From NCBI RefSeq assembly GCF_018138715.1, contig NZ_JAGSHX010000006.1, positions 5,208,001 through 5,272,000 of the forward strand: DNA of 64,000 bases, given 5' to 3'. The stretch is from Streptomyces asiaticus. Lineage in GTDB: Bacteria; Actinomycetota; Actinomycetes; Streptomycetales; Streptomycetaceae. The notes beneath the pieces were generated by a model. That model saw only the letters and a list, made by a program, of their open reading frames with translations, was not told the DNA's origin and did not search any database. Made by a program: the position numbers and the translations under genes. Positions 55,599-64,000 of the stretch are shown here, piece by piece. The first letter of the stretch is position 1; each line of letters starts with the position of its first letter.

Positions 55599-56912
55599 GT
55601 GCTCACCGCGTTCGCCCGGGCGTTCAAGACGCCCGACCTGCGCAAGAAGCTGCTGTTCACGCTGGGCATCATCGTGCTCTTCCGGCTCGGGCAACATATC
55701 CCGATCCCGGGCATCGACTACAAGAACGTCCAGACGTGCATGGACCTCGCCAAGGGCCAGCAGGGGCTGTTCGGCCTGGTCAACATGTTCAGTGGTGGCG
55801 CACTGCTCCAGATCACCATCTTCGCGCTAGGGATCATGCCGTACATCACGGCGAGCATCATCCTCCAGCTGCTGACCGTGGTGATCCCGCGCCTTGAGGC
55901 CCTCAAGAAGGAGGGCCAGGCCGGTCAAGGGAAGATCACGCAGTACACCCGCTATCTGACCATCGCGCTGGCGATCCTCCAGGGCACCGGCCTGGTGGCC
56001 ACCGCCCGCAGCGGCTCGCTCTTCCAGAGCTGCCCGGTCGGCGGTCAGATCGTCAGGGACGACTCGATCTTCACCACCGCCGTGATGGTCATCACGATGA
56101 CCGCGGGCACCGCGCTGATCATGTGGCTCGGTGAGCTGGTCACCGACCGCGGCATCGGCAACGGCATGTCGATCCTGATGTTCGTCTCCATCGCCGCCGG
56201 TTTCCCGAGCGCGATGTGGAGCATCAAGCAGCAGGGCAAGATCATGGACGGCTGGCTGGAGTTCGGCCTGGTGATCCTCTGTGGTCTGGCCATGGTCGGC
56301 CTGGTGGTCTTCGTCGAGCAGGCCCAGCGCCGAATCCCCGTGCAATACGCCAAACGCATGATCGGCCGTCGCTCGTACGGCGGTACGTCCACCTACATCC
56401 CGATGAAGGTGAACCAGGCGGGTGTGATCCCCGTGATCTTCGCCTCATCGCTGCTGTACATCCCGGCGCTGATCGTCCAGTTCTCCAATTCGAAGGCCGG
56501 CTGGGCGACCTGGATCTCGCAGAACTTCGTCAAGGGCGACCACCCGATCTACATCGCCACGTACTTCCTGCTGATCGTCTTCTTCGCATTCTTCTATGTC
56601 GCCATCAGCTTCAACCCCGAAGAAGTTGCCGACAACATGAAGAAGTATGGTGGGTTCATCCCGGGTATCCGGGCTGGTCGTCCCACCGCGGAGTACCTGA
56701 GCTACGTGCTGAACCGCATCACGTGGCCCGGTGCGCTCTATCTGGGCTTGATCGCCCTGGTGCCCACGGTGGCGCTGGTGACGCTCAACGCCAATCAGAA
56801 CTTCCCGTTCGGCGGCACGAGCATCCTGATCATCGTGGGTGTCGGCCTGGAGACTGTGAAGCAGATCGAGAGCCAGCTTCAGCAGCGACACTACGAAGGG
56901 TTCCTCCGCTGA
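55599..56912 (+). CDS. secY: Preprotein translocase subunit SecY
   Basis: The 437-residue channel protein has ten membrane segments. Its start (FARAFKTPDLRKKLLFTLGIIVLFRLGQHIPIPGID) and the plug region (GQQGLFGLVNMFSGGALLQITIFALGIMPYITASIILQLL) are typical. It forms the Sec pore with SecE (encoded at 21932). The GTG follows GCAGGAGGCACC. Its stop overlaps the adk ATG. Confidence 0.98.
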   Translation: MLTAFARAFKTPDLRKKLLFTLGIIVLFRLGQHIPIPGIDYKNVQTCMDLAKGQQGLFGLVNMFSGGALLQITIFALGIMPYITASIILQLLTVVIPRLEALKKEGQAGQGKITQYTRYLTIALAILQGTGLVATARSGSLFQSCPVGGQIVRDDSIFTTAVMVITMTAGTALIMWLGELVTDRGIGNGMSILMFVSIAAGFPSAMWSIKQQGKIMDGWLEFGLVILCGLAMVGLVVFVEQAQRRIPVQYAKRMIGRRSYGGTSTYIPMKVNQAGVIPVIFASSLLYIPALIVQFSNSKAGWATWISQNFVKGDHPIYIATYFLLIVFFAFFYVAISFNPEEVADNMKKYGGFIPGIRAGRPTAEYLSYVLNRITWPGALYLGLIALVPTVALVTLNANQNFPFGGTSILIIVGVGLETVKQIESQLQQRHYEGFLR

Positions 56913-57568
56913 TGCGAATCGTCCTCGTCGGGCCTCCGGGAGCCGGCAAGGGTACGCAGGCCGCGTACCTCGCCGAGAAGCTGTCGATCCCGCATATCTC
57001 CACCGGCGACCTGTTCCGCGCGAACATCAGCCAGGGCACCCCCCTCGGCAAGCAGGCACAGGAGTACATGCGGGCCGGACAACTGGTACCGGACGAGGTC
57101 ACCATCGCCATGGCGGAGGACCGGCTGGACCAGGAGGACGCGCAGCAGGGCTTCCTGCTGGACGGGTTCCCGAGGAACCAGGTCCAGGCCGAGGCCCTGG
57201 ACGCCTACCTGGGGCAGCGCGGTGTCTCGCTGGACGCGGTGCTGGACCTGGAGGTCCCCGAGTCCGAGGTGATCAAGCGCATCGCCGGCCGTCGTACCTG
57301 CCGCAATGACAGCTCGCACACCTTCCATGTGGAGTACAAGCCGCCGAAGGTCCCGGGCGTGTGCGACGTCTGCGGCGGCGAGCTGTACCAGCGCGAGGAC
57401 GACAGCGAGGAGACGGTCCGCAAGCGCCTCGAGGTCTACCACCGGGAGACCGAGCCGATCATCGACTACTACAAGGCCAAGGGCCTGGTCGTGACGATCT
57501 CGGCGCTGGGCAAGGTGTCCGAGGTCACCCAGCGGGCGATGGACGCCCTGGCCGCCAAGGCGGCCTAG
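56912..57568 (+). CDS. adk: Adenylate kinase
   Basis: The 218-residue enzyme interconverts ATP+AMP and 2 ADP. The P-loop is GPPGAGKGT (7-15). The long-form LID (about 126-160) has CRND and CDVC at the four zinc-ligand positions, i.e. Cys, Asp, Cys, Cys, so the LID probably holds a metal or is a hybrid of the zinc and non-zinc types. It is coupled to secY by a 1-nt overlap (TGATG). Confidence 0.97.
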   Translation: MRIVLVGPPGAGKGTQAAYLAEKLSIPHISTGDLFRANISQGTPLGKQAQEYMRAGQLVPDEVTIAMAEDRLDQEDAQQGFLLDGFPRNQVQAEALDAYLGQRGVSLDAVLDLEVPESEVIKRIAGRRTCRNDSSHTFHVEYKPPKVPGVCDVCGGELYQREDDSEETVRKRLEVYHRETEPIIDYYKAKGLVVTISALGKVSEVTQRAMDALAAKAA

Positions 57569-57586
57569 CGATCGCAAGCTGTCACC

Positions 57587-57617
57587 GGCCGCGATGCCCC
57601 GCCGGGGCGTCGCGGCC
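57587..57617 (+). terminator. Terminator after adk
   Basis: GGCCGCGATGCCCC-GCC-GGGGCGTCGCGGCC. Just after it, TACTGT (57619-57624) may be a -10 box for map. Confidence 0.65.
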
Positions 57618-57682
57618 GTACTGTTGAGCAGATACGTCACGGCACGGACCGGCACCCAGAGACTGACCCGGAAGGCACCCCC

Positions 57683-58519
57683 ATGGTGGAGATCAAGACC
57701 CCCGAGCAGATCGCGAAGATGCGTGAGGCGGGACTGGTCGTCGCCGCCATCCACGAGGCGACGCGGGCGGCGGCCGTCCCCGGCGCCAGCACCAAGGACC
57801 TGGACGACGTCGCCCGTAAGGTCATCGCCGACCACGGCGCCAAGTCGAACTTCCTGGGGTACGGCGGCTTCCCCGCCACCATCTGCACCTCGGTGAACGA
57901 CATCGTGGTGCATGGCATCCCGGACCGGGAGACCGTCCTCAAGGACGGCGACATCATCTCCATCGACGCGGGCGCGATCGTGGACGGCTGGCACGGCGAC
58001 GCCGCCTTCACCGCCTTCGTCGGCACCGGTCACGCCCCGGAGCTGTACGAGCTGAGCCGGGTCACCGAGGAGTCGATGTGGGCCGGGATCGCGGCGGTCC
58101 GCAAGGGCAACCGGCTGGTCGACATCTCCAAGGCGATCGAGGGCTACATCCGCCGCCAGCCCCGCCCGGCCTCCGGCAAGTACGGGATCATCGAGGACTA
58201 CGGCGGCCACGGCATCGGCACCCAGATGCACATGGACCCGCATCTGCTGAACTACGTCTCCAAGAAGCGCGGCAAGGGCCCCCGGCTGGTCTCCGGCTTC
58301 TGCATCGCGATCGAGCCCATGGTGAGCCTGGGCACCGCGAAGACGCATGTGCTGGCCGACGACTGGACGGTCAAGACGGACGACGGCACCTGGTCCAGCC
58401 ACTGGGAGCACTCGGTCGCGCTGACCGAGGAGGGCCCGCTGGTGCTGACCGCCGTGGACGGCGGCAAGGCCAAGCTGGCCGAGCTGGGCGTGGAGGCCGC
58501 GCCCGACCCGCTGGCCTGA
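57683..58519 (+). CDS. map: Methionine aminopeptidase, type I
   Basis: The 278-residue enzyme removes N-terminal Met. Metal ligands are visible: Asp95 and Asp106 (ISIDAGAIVDGWHGDAA), a His in GGHGIGTQMH, and Glu residues in AIEPM and HWEHSVAL. His77 in VVHG is also conserved. The start (MVEIKTPEQIAKMREAG) follows CGGAAGGCACC. The secY-adk-map-infA order is the classical one. Confidence 0.97.
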   Translation: MVEIKTPEQIAKMREAGLVVAAIHEATRAAAVPGASTKDLDDVARKVIADHGAKSNFLGYGGFPATICTSVNDIVVHGIPDRETVLKDGDIISIDAGAIVDGWHGDAAFTAFVGTGHAPELYELSRVTEESMWAGIAAVRKGNRLVDISKAIEGYIRRQPRPASGKYGIIEDYGGHGIGTQMHMDPHLLNYVSKKRGKGPRLVSGFCIAIEPMVSLGTAKTHVLADDWTVKTDDGTWSSHWEHSVALTEEGPLVLTAVDGGKAKLAELGVEAAPDPLA

Positions 58520-58562
58520 CGATCTCCGTCCGAGATCTCCATGGGCATAAAGATCTCAAAAT

Positions 58563-58579
58563 CGGGGCATGATGCCCCG
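58563..58579 (+). terminator. Small perfect hairpin between map and infA
   Basis: CGGGGCATGATGCCCCG, a palindromic hairpin, sits just upstream of the candidate infA promoter. Confidence 0.4.
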
Positions 58580-58581
58580 GA

Positions 58582-58611
58582 TTCGTGTTTCGGGATGCCC
58601 TGACGTAGACT
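58582..58611 (+). promoter_or_regulatory. Candidate promoter for infA-rpmJ-rpsM unit
   Basis: TTCGTG (58582-58587) and TAGACT (58606-58611), spacer 18 nt. The -10 is good, the -35 weak. Confidence 0.5.
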
Positions 58612-58682
58612 GACACGTCGGCTCTCGCCTGCCCTCCCGCATGCCGCGAGCCGATCAAGGTAGCCGATCCCGAAAGCAGGAC

Positions 58683-58904
58683 ATGGCCAAGAAGCAAGGC
58701 GCCATCGAAATCGAGGGCACCGTGATCGAGTCTCTGCCGAACGCGATGTTCAAGGTGGAGCTTCAGAACGGTCACAAGGTCCTCGCGCACATCAGCGGCA
58801 AGATGCGTATGCACTACATCCGCATCCTGCCCGATGACCGGGTGGTCGTGGAGCTGTCTCCGTACGACCTCACGCGCGGACGGATCGTCTACCGCTACAA
58901 GTAG
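58683..58904 (+). CDS. infA: Translation initiation factor IF-1
   Basis: The 73-residue OB-fold protein ([54 protein letters not shown]) binds the 30S A site. The ATG at 58683 is at the family start and follows AAAGCAGGAC. rpmJ follows after 28 nt. Confidence 0.98.
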   Translation: MAKKQGAIEIEGTVIESLPNAMFKVELQNGHKVLAHISGKMRMHYIRILPDDRVVVELSPYDLTRGRIVYRYK

Positions 58905-58932
58905 ATCTCACGACCCGGAGAACCTCACACCC

Positions 58933-59046
58933 ATGAAGGTCAAGCCGAGCGTCAAGAAGATCTGCGACAAGTGCAAGGTGATCCGCCGCCACGGCCGGGT
59001 CATGGTCATCTGCGACAACCTGCGCCACAAGCAGCGCCAGGGCTGA
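58933..59046 (+). CDS. rpmJ: 50S ribosomal protein L36, zinc form
   Basis: The 37-residue protein [21 protein letters not shown] carries Cys11, Cys14, Cys27 and His32, the zinc-binding set. Too short to stand out as a reading frame, but the sequence is diagnostic. Confidence 0.97.
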   Translation: MKVKPSVKKICDKCKVIRRHGRVMVICDNLRHKQRQG

Positions 59047-59242
59047 CGCACACCGGCCGAAATCCTGCACCACTCGCAGTATCTTCGCGCGACGTCATAA
59101 CTTTGCGTACATACGCAGTCACCCGTTCCCGCCTCGCGGGGACGACACCCCCGGTCGGAGGCCGGGGACCCGGGAGCCGTCCCGTACGGCGGCCGGGAGT
59201 GGTGCTGCGGAAGACCTCCGACAACCATCTGGAGCCAGATTC
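59047..59242 (+). other. Structured rpmJ-rpsM intergenic region
   Basis: The 196-nt gap is unusually long for this operon and contains several inverted repeats, e.g. TGCGTACATACGCA and a GGGACG...CGTCCC outer helix around 59139-59192. It may be an alpha-operon leader for S4 feedback; no sequence match is claimed. Confidence 0.35.
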
Positions 59243-59623
59243 ATGGCACGCCTCGCAGGCGTTGATCTCCCGCGCGAAAAGCGCGTCGAGGTCGCCCTCA
59301 CCTACGTCTTCGGCATCGGTCGCACCCTTGCCCAGCAGACGCTCGCCAACACCGGTGTGAACCCGGACACCCGCGTTCGCGACCTGGGCGAAGAGGACCT
59401 GGTCAAGATCCGCGAGTACGTGGACAACAACATCAAGACCGAGGGTGACCTCCGTCGCGAGATCCAGGCCGACATCCGCCGCAAGGTCGAGATCGGCTGC
59501 TACCAGGGTCTGCGCCACCGCCGCGGCCTTCCGGTCCACGGCCAGCGCACGTCGACCAACGCCCGCACCCGCAAGGGCCCGCGTCGCGCGATCGCCGGCA
59601 AGAAGAAGCCGGGCAAGAAGTAG
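59243..59623 (+). CDS. rpsM: 30S ribosomal protein S13
   Basis: The 126-residue head protein contacts the P-site tRNA with its tail. [31 protein letters not shown] and [29 protein letters not shown] are typical. The ribosome-binding site (GGAG) is in CTGGAGCCAG. Confidence 0.98.
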   Translation: MARLAGVDLPREKRVEVALTYVFGIGRTLAQQTLANTGVNPDTRVRDLGEEDLVKIREYVDNNIKTEGDLRREIQADIRRKVEIGCYQGLRHRRGLPVHGQRTSTNARTRKGPRRAIAGKKKPGKK

Positions 59624-59689
59624 TCCGCACCGGACGCTGACAAGCGGTCCGAGCTGTAGGACCGACCACCTCCACGGGAGATTTCGAGA

Positions 59690-60094
59690 ATGCCTCCGAA
59701 GAGCAGGACGGCCGGCGCCAAGAAGGTGCGCCGCAAGGAGAAGAAGAACGTCGCCCACGGGCACGCTCACATCAAGAGCACGTTCAACAACACCATCGTC
59801 TCGATCACGGACCCGACCGGGAACGTGATCTCTTGGGCCTCGGCCGGCCACGTCGGCTTCAAGGGCTCGCGCAAGTCCACTCCGTTCGCCGCGCAGATGG
59901 CCGCCGAGTCGGCCGCCCGCCGCGCGCAGGAGCACGGCATGCGCAAGGTCGACGTGTTCGTCAAGGGTCCGGGCTCCGGCCGTGAGACCGCGATCCGCTC
60001 GCTCCAGGCCACCGGCCTGGAGGTGGGCTCGATCCAGGACGTCACTCCGACTCCGCACAACGGATGCCGCCCGCCCAAGCGTCGGCGTGTCTGA
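59690..60094 (+). CDS. rpsK: 30S ribosomal protein S11
   Basis: The 134-residue platform protein has [44 protein letters not shown] and ends [30 protein letters not shown] lies upstream. Confidence 0.98.
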   Translation: MPPKSRTAGAKKVRRKEKKNVAHGHAHIKSTFNNTIVSITDPTGNVISWASAGHVGFKGSRKSTPFAAQMAAESAARRAQEHGMRKVDVFVKGPGSGRETAIRSLQATGLEVGSIQDVTPTPHNGCRPPKRRRV

Positions 60095-60122
60095 CCGGCT
60101 GAAGTAGGAGACAACAGAAACA

Positions 60123-60749
60123 ATGGCGCGTTACACCGGGGCCGACTGCAAGCGTTGCCGTCGGGAGAAGCAGAAGCTCTTCCTCAAGGGGAGCAAGTGC
60201 GAGAGCGCGAAGTGCCCGATCGAGATCCGTCCTTACCCCCCGGGTGAGCACGGTCGCGGGCGCACCAAGGACAGCGAGTACCTCCTTCAGCTCCGTGAGA
60301 AGCAGAAGGCGACCCGCATCTACGGTGTCCTTGAGAAGCAGTTCCGTGGTTACTACGCGGAGGCGAACAAGAAGTCCGGCAAGACCGGTGAGAACCTTCT
60401 TCGCATCCTCGAGACCCGACTCGACAACGTGGTCTACCGGGCCGGCTTCGCCAAGTCCCGCGACCACGCCCGTCAGCTGGTCCGCCACGGCCACATCAAC
60501 GTGAACGGTGTCAAGACCGACATCCCGTCGGCCCGGGTCACCGTGAACGACATCATCGAGGTCCGTCCGAAGTCCCGGACCCTGACCCCCTTCCAGGTGG
60601 CTCAGGCCGAGGCCGGCGAGCGCACCGTGCCGGCGTGGCTGGAGGCCATTCCGTCGCAGCTGCGGATCCTCGTGCACTCCATGCCCGAGCGCCAGGTGAT
60701 CGACACCCAGGTGCAGGAGCAGCTCATCGTCGAGCTCTACTCGAAGTAG
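60123..60749 (+). CDS. rpsD: 30S ribosomal protein S4, zinc-type
   Basis: The 208-residue assembly protein has an N-terminal zinc-ribbon-like part with four cysteines (CKRCRREKQKLFLKGSKCESAKCP) and an S4 RNA-binding domain (LVRHGHINVNGVKTDIPSARVTVNDIIEV). S4 often represses the alpha operon. A strong hairpin separates it from rpoA. Confidence 0.97.
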   Translation: MARYTGADCKRCRREKQKLFLKGSKCESAKCPIEIRPYPPGEHGRGRTKDSEYLLQLREKQKATRIYGVLEKQFRGYYAEANKKSGKTGENLLRILETRLDNVVYRAGFAKSRDHARQLVRHGHINVNGVKTDIPSARVTVNDIIEVRPKSRTLTPFQVAQAEAGERTVPAWLEAIPSQLRILVHSMPERQVIDTQVQEQLIVELYSK

Positions 60750-60764
60750 TAGACCTAGGCGATT

Positions 60765-60800
60765 ACGGGCGGTACGCGCCGTTCGGTGCGTACCGCCCGT
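60765..60800 (+). terminator. Hairpin between rpsD and rpoA
   Basis: ACGGGCGGTACGC (60765-60777) and GCGTACCGCCCGT (60788-60800) are perfect 13-bp arms. It may partially terminate or be a processing site that adjusts rpoA expression. Confidence 0.7.
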
Positions 60801-60854
60801 ATCATTGAAGGGTTCGGCGTCAAATAGCGGGCGCCGAAGACTGGAGGCAATTCC

Positions 60855-61877
60855 ATGCTGATCGCTCAGCGTCCCTCGTTGACCGAAGAGGTCGTCGACG
60901 AGTTCCGCTCCCGGTTCGTGATCGAGCCGCTGGAGCCGGGCTTCGGCTACACCCTCGGAAACTCCCTGCGTCGTACGCTCCTCTCCTCGATCCCCGGTGC
61001 GGCGGTCACGTCCATCCGGATCGACGGGGTCCTGCACGAGTTCACCACCGTGCCGGGCGTCAAGGAGGACGTCACCGACCTGATCCTCAACATCAAGCAG
61101 CTGGTCGTCTCCTCGGAGCACGACGAGCCGGTCGTGATGTACCTGCGCAAGCAGGGCCCGGGTCTGGTCACCGCCGCCGACATCGCGCCGCCGGCCGGTG
61201 TCGAGGTGCACAACCCCGACCTGGTCCTGGCCACGCTGAACGGCAAGGGCAAGCTGGAGATGGAGCTGACCGTCGAGCGCGGTCGCGGCTATGTCTCCGC
61301 CGTGCAGAACAAGCAGGTCGGCCAGGAGATCGGCCGGATCCCGGTCGACTCGATCTACTCGCCGGTGCTCAAGGTCACCTACAAGGTCGAGGCGACCCGT
61401 GTCGAGCAGCGCACCGACTTCGACAAGCTGATCGTCGACGTCGAGACCAAGCAGGCCATGCGGCCGCGTGACGCCATGGCGTCGGCCGGTAAGACCCTGG
61501 TCGAGCTGTTCGGCCTGGCCCGCGAGCTGAACGTGGACGCCGAGGGCATCGACATGGGCCCGTCCCCGACGGACGCCGCCCTCGCCGCCGACCTGGCGCT
61601 GCCGATCGAGGAGCTCGAGCTCACCGTTCGTTCGTACAACTGCCTCAAGCGCGAGGGCATCCACTCCGTGGGTGAGCTCGTGGCGCGGTCCGAGGCGGAC
61701 CTGCTCGACATCCGGAACTTCGGCGCCAAGTCGATCGACGAGGTCAAGGCGAAGCTGGCCGGTATGGGCCTCGCGCTCAAGGACAGCCCGCCCGGATTCG
61801 ACCCGACCGCCGCGGCGGACGCCTTCGGCGCCGACGACGACGCGGACGCCGGTTTCGTCGAGACCGAGCAGTACTAG
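60855..61877 (+). CDS. rpoA: RNA polymerase alpha subunit
   Basis: The 340-residue alpha subunit has the N-terminal dimerisation domain ([33 protein letters not shown]) and the C-terminal domain ([40 protein letters not shown]) that binds UP elements and activators. It ends in an acidic tail typical of Streptomyces. CTGGAGGCAA precedes the ATG. Confidence 0.98.
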   Translation: MLIAQRPSLTEEVVDEFRSRFVIEPLEPGFGYTLGNSLRRTLLSSIPGAAVTSIRIDGVLHEFTTVPGVKEDVTDLILNIKQLVVSSEHDEPVVMYLRKQGPGLVTAADIAPPAGVEVHNPDLVLATLNGKGKLEMELTVERGRGYVSAVQNKQVGQEIGRIPVDSIYSPVLKVTYKVEATRVEQRTDFDKLIVDVETKQAMRPRDAMASAGKTLVELFGLARELNVDAEGIDMGPSPTDAALAADLALPIEELELTVRSYNCLKREGIHSVGELVARSEADLLDIRNFGAKSIDEVKAKLAGMGLALKDSPPGFDPTAAADAFGADDDADAGFVETEQY

Positions 61878-61898
61878 AACCTGCTGGTCCGCTGTGGT

Positions 61899-61936
61899 TG
61901 AGGTCTTGTCCTCAATCGCCGGACGGGCTGGATTTT
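61899..61936. repeat. Copy of a dispersed Streptomyces intergenic repeat
   Basis: TCCTCAATCGCCGGACGGGC and the following TGGATTTT match a short repeat I recognise from many Streptomyces intergenic regions. A TTGAGG...CCTCAA hairpin (61899-61916) is part of it. It lies between rpoA and rplQ. Confidence 0.65.
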
Positions 61937-61991
61937 GTTCACTGACACCGGTACCTGATACGGCCGGTGCAGACACCTAGGAGATACACCA

Positions 61992-62513
61992 ATGCCGAAG
62001 CCCACCAAGGGCGCCCGTCTGGGCGGCAGCGCTGCGCACGAGCGGCTCCTGCTGGCGAACCTCGCCACCGCGCTGTTCGAGCACGGCCGGATCACCACCA
62101 CCGAGGCAAAGGCCCGCCGCCTGCGCCCGGTCGCGGAGAAGCTGGTCACCAAGGCGAAGAAGGGCGACCTTCACAACCGCCGTCTGGTGCTCCAGACCAT
62201 CCGTGACAAGAGCGTCGTGCACACTCTCTTCACCGAGATCGGGCCGCGCTACGAGAACCGGCCGGGTGGCTACACCCGCATCACCAAGATCGGTAACCGT
62301 CGTGGCGACAACGCCCCGATGGCGGTCATCGAGCTGGTCGAGGCGCTGACCGTGCAGCAGGAGGCGGTCGGCGAGGCCGAGGCCGCCACCAAGCGGACCG
62401 CCAAGGACGCTGCCGGTGACCAGGCCGCCGCGGACCTCAAGAAGGAGACCCCGGCTGCCGAGGCCACCGAGGCTCCGGCCGAGGCCGAGGCCGAGGAGTC
62501 GAAGGACGCCTGA
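61992..62513 (+). CDS. rplQ: 50S ribosomal protein L17
   Basis: The 173-residue protein has the family core ([45 protein letters not shown]) and an Ala/Glu-rich tail of about 55 residues that is longer than in E. coli and usual in actinobacteria. TAGGAGATACACC precedes the ATG. A terminator ends the alpha operon after it. Confidence 0.98.
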   Translation: MPKPTKGARLGGSAAHERLLLANLATALFEHGRITTTEAKARRLRPVAEKLVTKAKKGDLHNRRLVLQTIRDKSVVHTLFTEIGPRYENRPGGYTRITKIGNRRGDNAPMAVIELVEALTVQQEAVGEAEAATKRTAKDAAGDQAAADLKKETPAAEATEAPAEAEAEESKDA

Positions 62514-62540
62514 GGCGTCCCGACGGCTTTCGTCGTACGG

Positions 62541-62575
62541 ACGGGCCCGCCCCCAGATCCTGGGAGCGGGCCCGT
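62541..62575 (+). terminator. Terminator of the alpha operon
   Basis: ACGGGCCCGC and GCGGGCCCGT arms, with an inner CCCAG/CTGGG helix. Confidence 0.8.
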
Positions 62576-62598
62576 TCCGCATGGAGAGGAACGGTTGG

Positions 62599-63465
62599 GT
62601 GAGTGACGAGGCGGCGCCCGGTTTCGTACGGGTCCGGCTGGATCTGAGTTACGACGGCAAGGACTTCTCGGGCTGGGCCAAGCAGCGCGAGCGGCGCACC
62701 GTACAGGGCGAGCTGGAGAGCGCGCTGCGGACGGTGACGCGCTCCGCGGAGACCTTCGAGCTGACCGTCGCGGGCCGCACCGACGCGGGGGTCCACGCCC
62801 GCGGCCAGGTGGCGCACGTGGATCTGCCCGAGGCGCTGTGGGCCGAGCACCGGGACAAGCTGCTGCGGCGGCTGGCCGGCCGGCTGCCCCATGACGTACG
62901 GGTCTGGCGGGTCGCCGAGGCCCCGTCCGGGTTCAACGCCCGCTTCTCCGCGATCTGGCGGCGCTACGCCTACCGGGTCACCGACCACCCCGGCGGGGTC
63001 GATCCGCTGCTGCGCGGCCATGTGCTGTGGCACGACTGGCCGTTGGACGTGGACGCCATGAACGCGGCCTCGATACGGCTCCTGGGCGAGCACGACTTCG
63101 CCGCGTACTGCAAGAAGCGCGACGGCGCCACCACCATCCGCACCCTCCAGCGGCTGGACTGGGTGCGCGGGGCGGACGGCGTGATCACGGCCACGGTGCG
63201 GGCGGACGCCTTCTGCCACAACATGGTGCGCTCGCTGGTGGGCGCGCTGCTCTTCGTCGGCGACGGGCACCGTCCCCCGGACTGGCCCGCCAAGGTGCTC
63301 TCGGCCGGGCTGCGCGACTCCGCCGTCCATGTCGTACGCCCCCATGGCCTGACCCTGGAGGAGGTCGGCTACCCGGCCGACGACCAACTCGCGGCCCGTA
63401 ACCGCGAGTCCCGCAACAAGCGCTCCCTGCCCGGCGCGACGGCGATCGGTTCCGGCTGCTGCTGA
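62599..63465 (+). CDS. truA: tRNA pseudouridine(38-40) synthase
   Basis: The 288-residue enzyme isomerises uridines 38-40 in the anticodon arm. The catalytic Asp62 lies in [14 protein letters not shown], and RYAYRV and [17 protein letters not shown] are conserved. The GTG at 62599 ([20 protein letters not shown]) is chosen because GAGAGGA lies upstream of it; the ATG at 62581 has no ribosome-binding site and falls at the base of the terminator. Placed after rplQ as in other actinobacteria. The tail ends in GSGCC. Confidence 0.95.
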   Translation: MSDEAAPGFVRVRLDLSYDGKDFSGWAKQRERRTVQGELESALRTVTRSAETFELTVAGRTDAGVHARGQVAHVDLPEALWAEHRDKLLRRLAGRLPHDVRVWRVAEAPSGFNARFSAIWRRYAYRVTDHPGGVDPLLRGHVLWHDWPLDVDAMNAASIRLLGEHDFAAYCKKRDGATTIRTLQRLDWVRGADGVITATVRADAFCHNMVRSLVGALLFVGDGHRPPDWPAKVLSAGLRDSAVHVVRPHGLTLEEVGYPADDQLAARNRESRNKRSLPGATAIGSGCC

Positions 63466-63644
63466 GGTGTGGGGTGGGTGTGGGCGGGCGATCACGGGGT
63501 ACTCGCTACGCGCATCGTGTGCGGATGGCGGGACGAGAACAGGTCACGGCGGGGCGGTGATCGGCATGATGCGGCTTCCGGGGCCCCCGGAAGATCGATA
63601 AAATTTGCCAACCGACAACGGTCGCCGACCGCGAAGGGAACCGC

Positions 63645-64000
63645 GTGACTACCAGCGAGGCCGCTGTGCGAGAGCGCCTGACCAGGGCGCTCCATGAACG
63701 CGGCGAGGAGATCGCCGATCGCTGGGTCGAGCTGCAGATGGAGCAGGCCCTGCTCGACACCGACATCGGGGAGGCCGAACTCCGCGAGGAGGCCGACGCC
63801 TTGATCGAGGCGCTGGTCCCGGGGCTCCAGAGCGGTGTGCCGGTGGACCGCGTGGTGACCTCCAGCCCGGGGCTGCACGAGGCCGTGGTCGGGCTTTCGA
63901 TGCGCCGGGCGCGGGCCGGTGCCACCCCGACGGCGACCGCGCTCGCGGTGCTGGCGCTCAAGGAGGCGCTGCTGAAGGCGGTGCAGCGGGACACCCGGGA
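63645..64000 (+). CDS. RsbR-type regulator, N-terminal part (runs off the window)
   Basis: The frame from GTG 63645 (GAAGGG upstream) is open to the window edge (118 codons). The sequence (TTSEAAVRERLTRALHERGEEI, then ADRWVELQMEQALLDTDIGEAELREEADALIEALVPGLQ) resembles the RsbR N-terminal helical sensor domain that precedes a STAS domain in stressosome or anti-anti-sigma proteins. The STAS part would be outside the window. The 179 nt between truA and this start hold no clear signal. Confidence 0.7.
   Translation, partial: MTTSEAAVRERLTRALHERGEEIADRWVELQMEQALLDTDIGEAELREEADALIEALVPGLQSGVPVDRVVTSSPGLHEAVVGLSMRRARAGATPTATALAVLALKEALLKAVQRDTR

Noticed and set aside
59139..59160. Third copy of the rpsL/rpsJ leader element before rpsM (CGACACCCCCGGTCGG)
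   Set aside because: It lacks the helix arm CCGACC and the GCGTG loop; similarity is limited to short GC-rich words.

Overview
The window is high-GC actinobacterial chromosome, almost certainly Streptomyces. The evidence is the gene order nuoN, htpX, rpmG, murB, secE-nusG-rplKA, rplJL, rpoBC, rpsL-rpsG-fusA-tuf, S10/spc operons, truA, together with third-position G/C codon bias, many GTG/TTG starts, TAxxxT-type -10 boxes placed directly at start codons, and a copy of a short intergenic repeat I recognise from Streptomyces genomes. It is the conserved core of the chromosome, with accessory genes in the first 16 kb and between tuf and rpsJ.

Layout: 1-1800 is the end of the nuo operon (nuoM end, nuoN). 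1970-3813 holds htpX with a sigma-R-type promoter, a yccF-like gene, and yajQ. A tRNA-Tyr with its terminator (4003-4135) opens an accessory block: an XRE regulator, aldo/keto reductase, alpha/beta hydrolase, ANTAR protein and AraC regulator. The block ends at an orphan copy of the same terminator (8636-8687). 8722-16199 has a secreted GH30 glycosidase, a zinc-ribbon MscL, two amidohydrolase-superfamily proteins (one lacking catalytic residues), DUF1206 and DUF3574 proteins, an NAD(P)-binding protein and three tandem-repeat patches.

16427-26920 is the tRNA-Thr/tRNA-Met, rpmG, hadAB-like, murB, add, aspartate aminotransferase, tRNA-Trp, secE, nusG, rplK-rplA, lipoprotein, rplJ-rplL region. 27528-39761 is rpoB-rpoC followed by the str operon. 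Between tuf and the S10 operon lie only four genes (39875-45078): a gas-vesicle-accessory-like pair with oppositely charged tails, a secreted PIG-L-type deacetylase and a DUF3152 zincin. 45718-62513 is the S10-spc-alpha supercluster, ending with rpoA-rplQ. truA and the start of an RsbR-like regulator close the window.

Most of the window builds the ribosome, RNA polymerase, Sec translocon and elongation factors. Regulation is visible as long structured leaders (rplJ, rpsL, rpsJ), an attenuator-type terminator in the rplJ leader, and an almost identical hairpin block shared by the rpsL and rpsJ leaders. The most consequential coding observation is that RpoB has Asn at residue 442 (E. coli Ser531) and Thr at residue 429 (E. 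coli Asn518), inside the rifampicin-binding cluster. This suggests natural rifamycin resistance. All function calls come from reading motifs and context; no database search was run.
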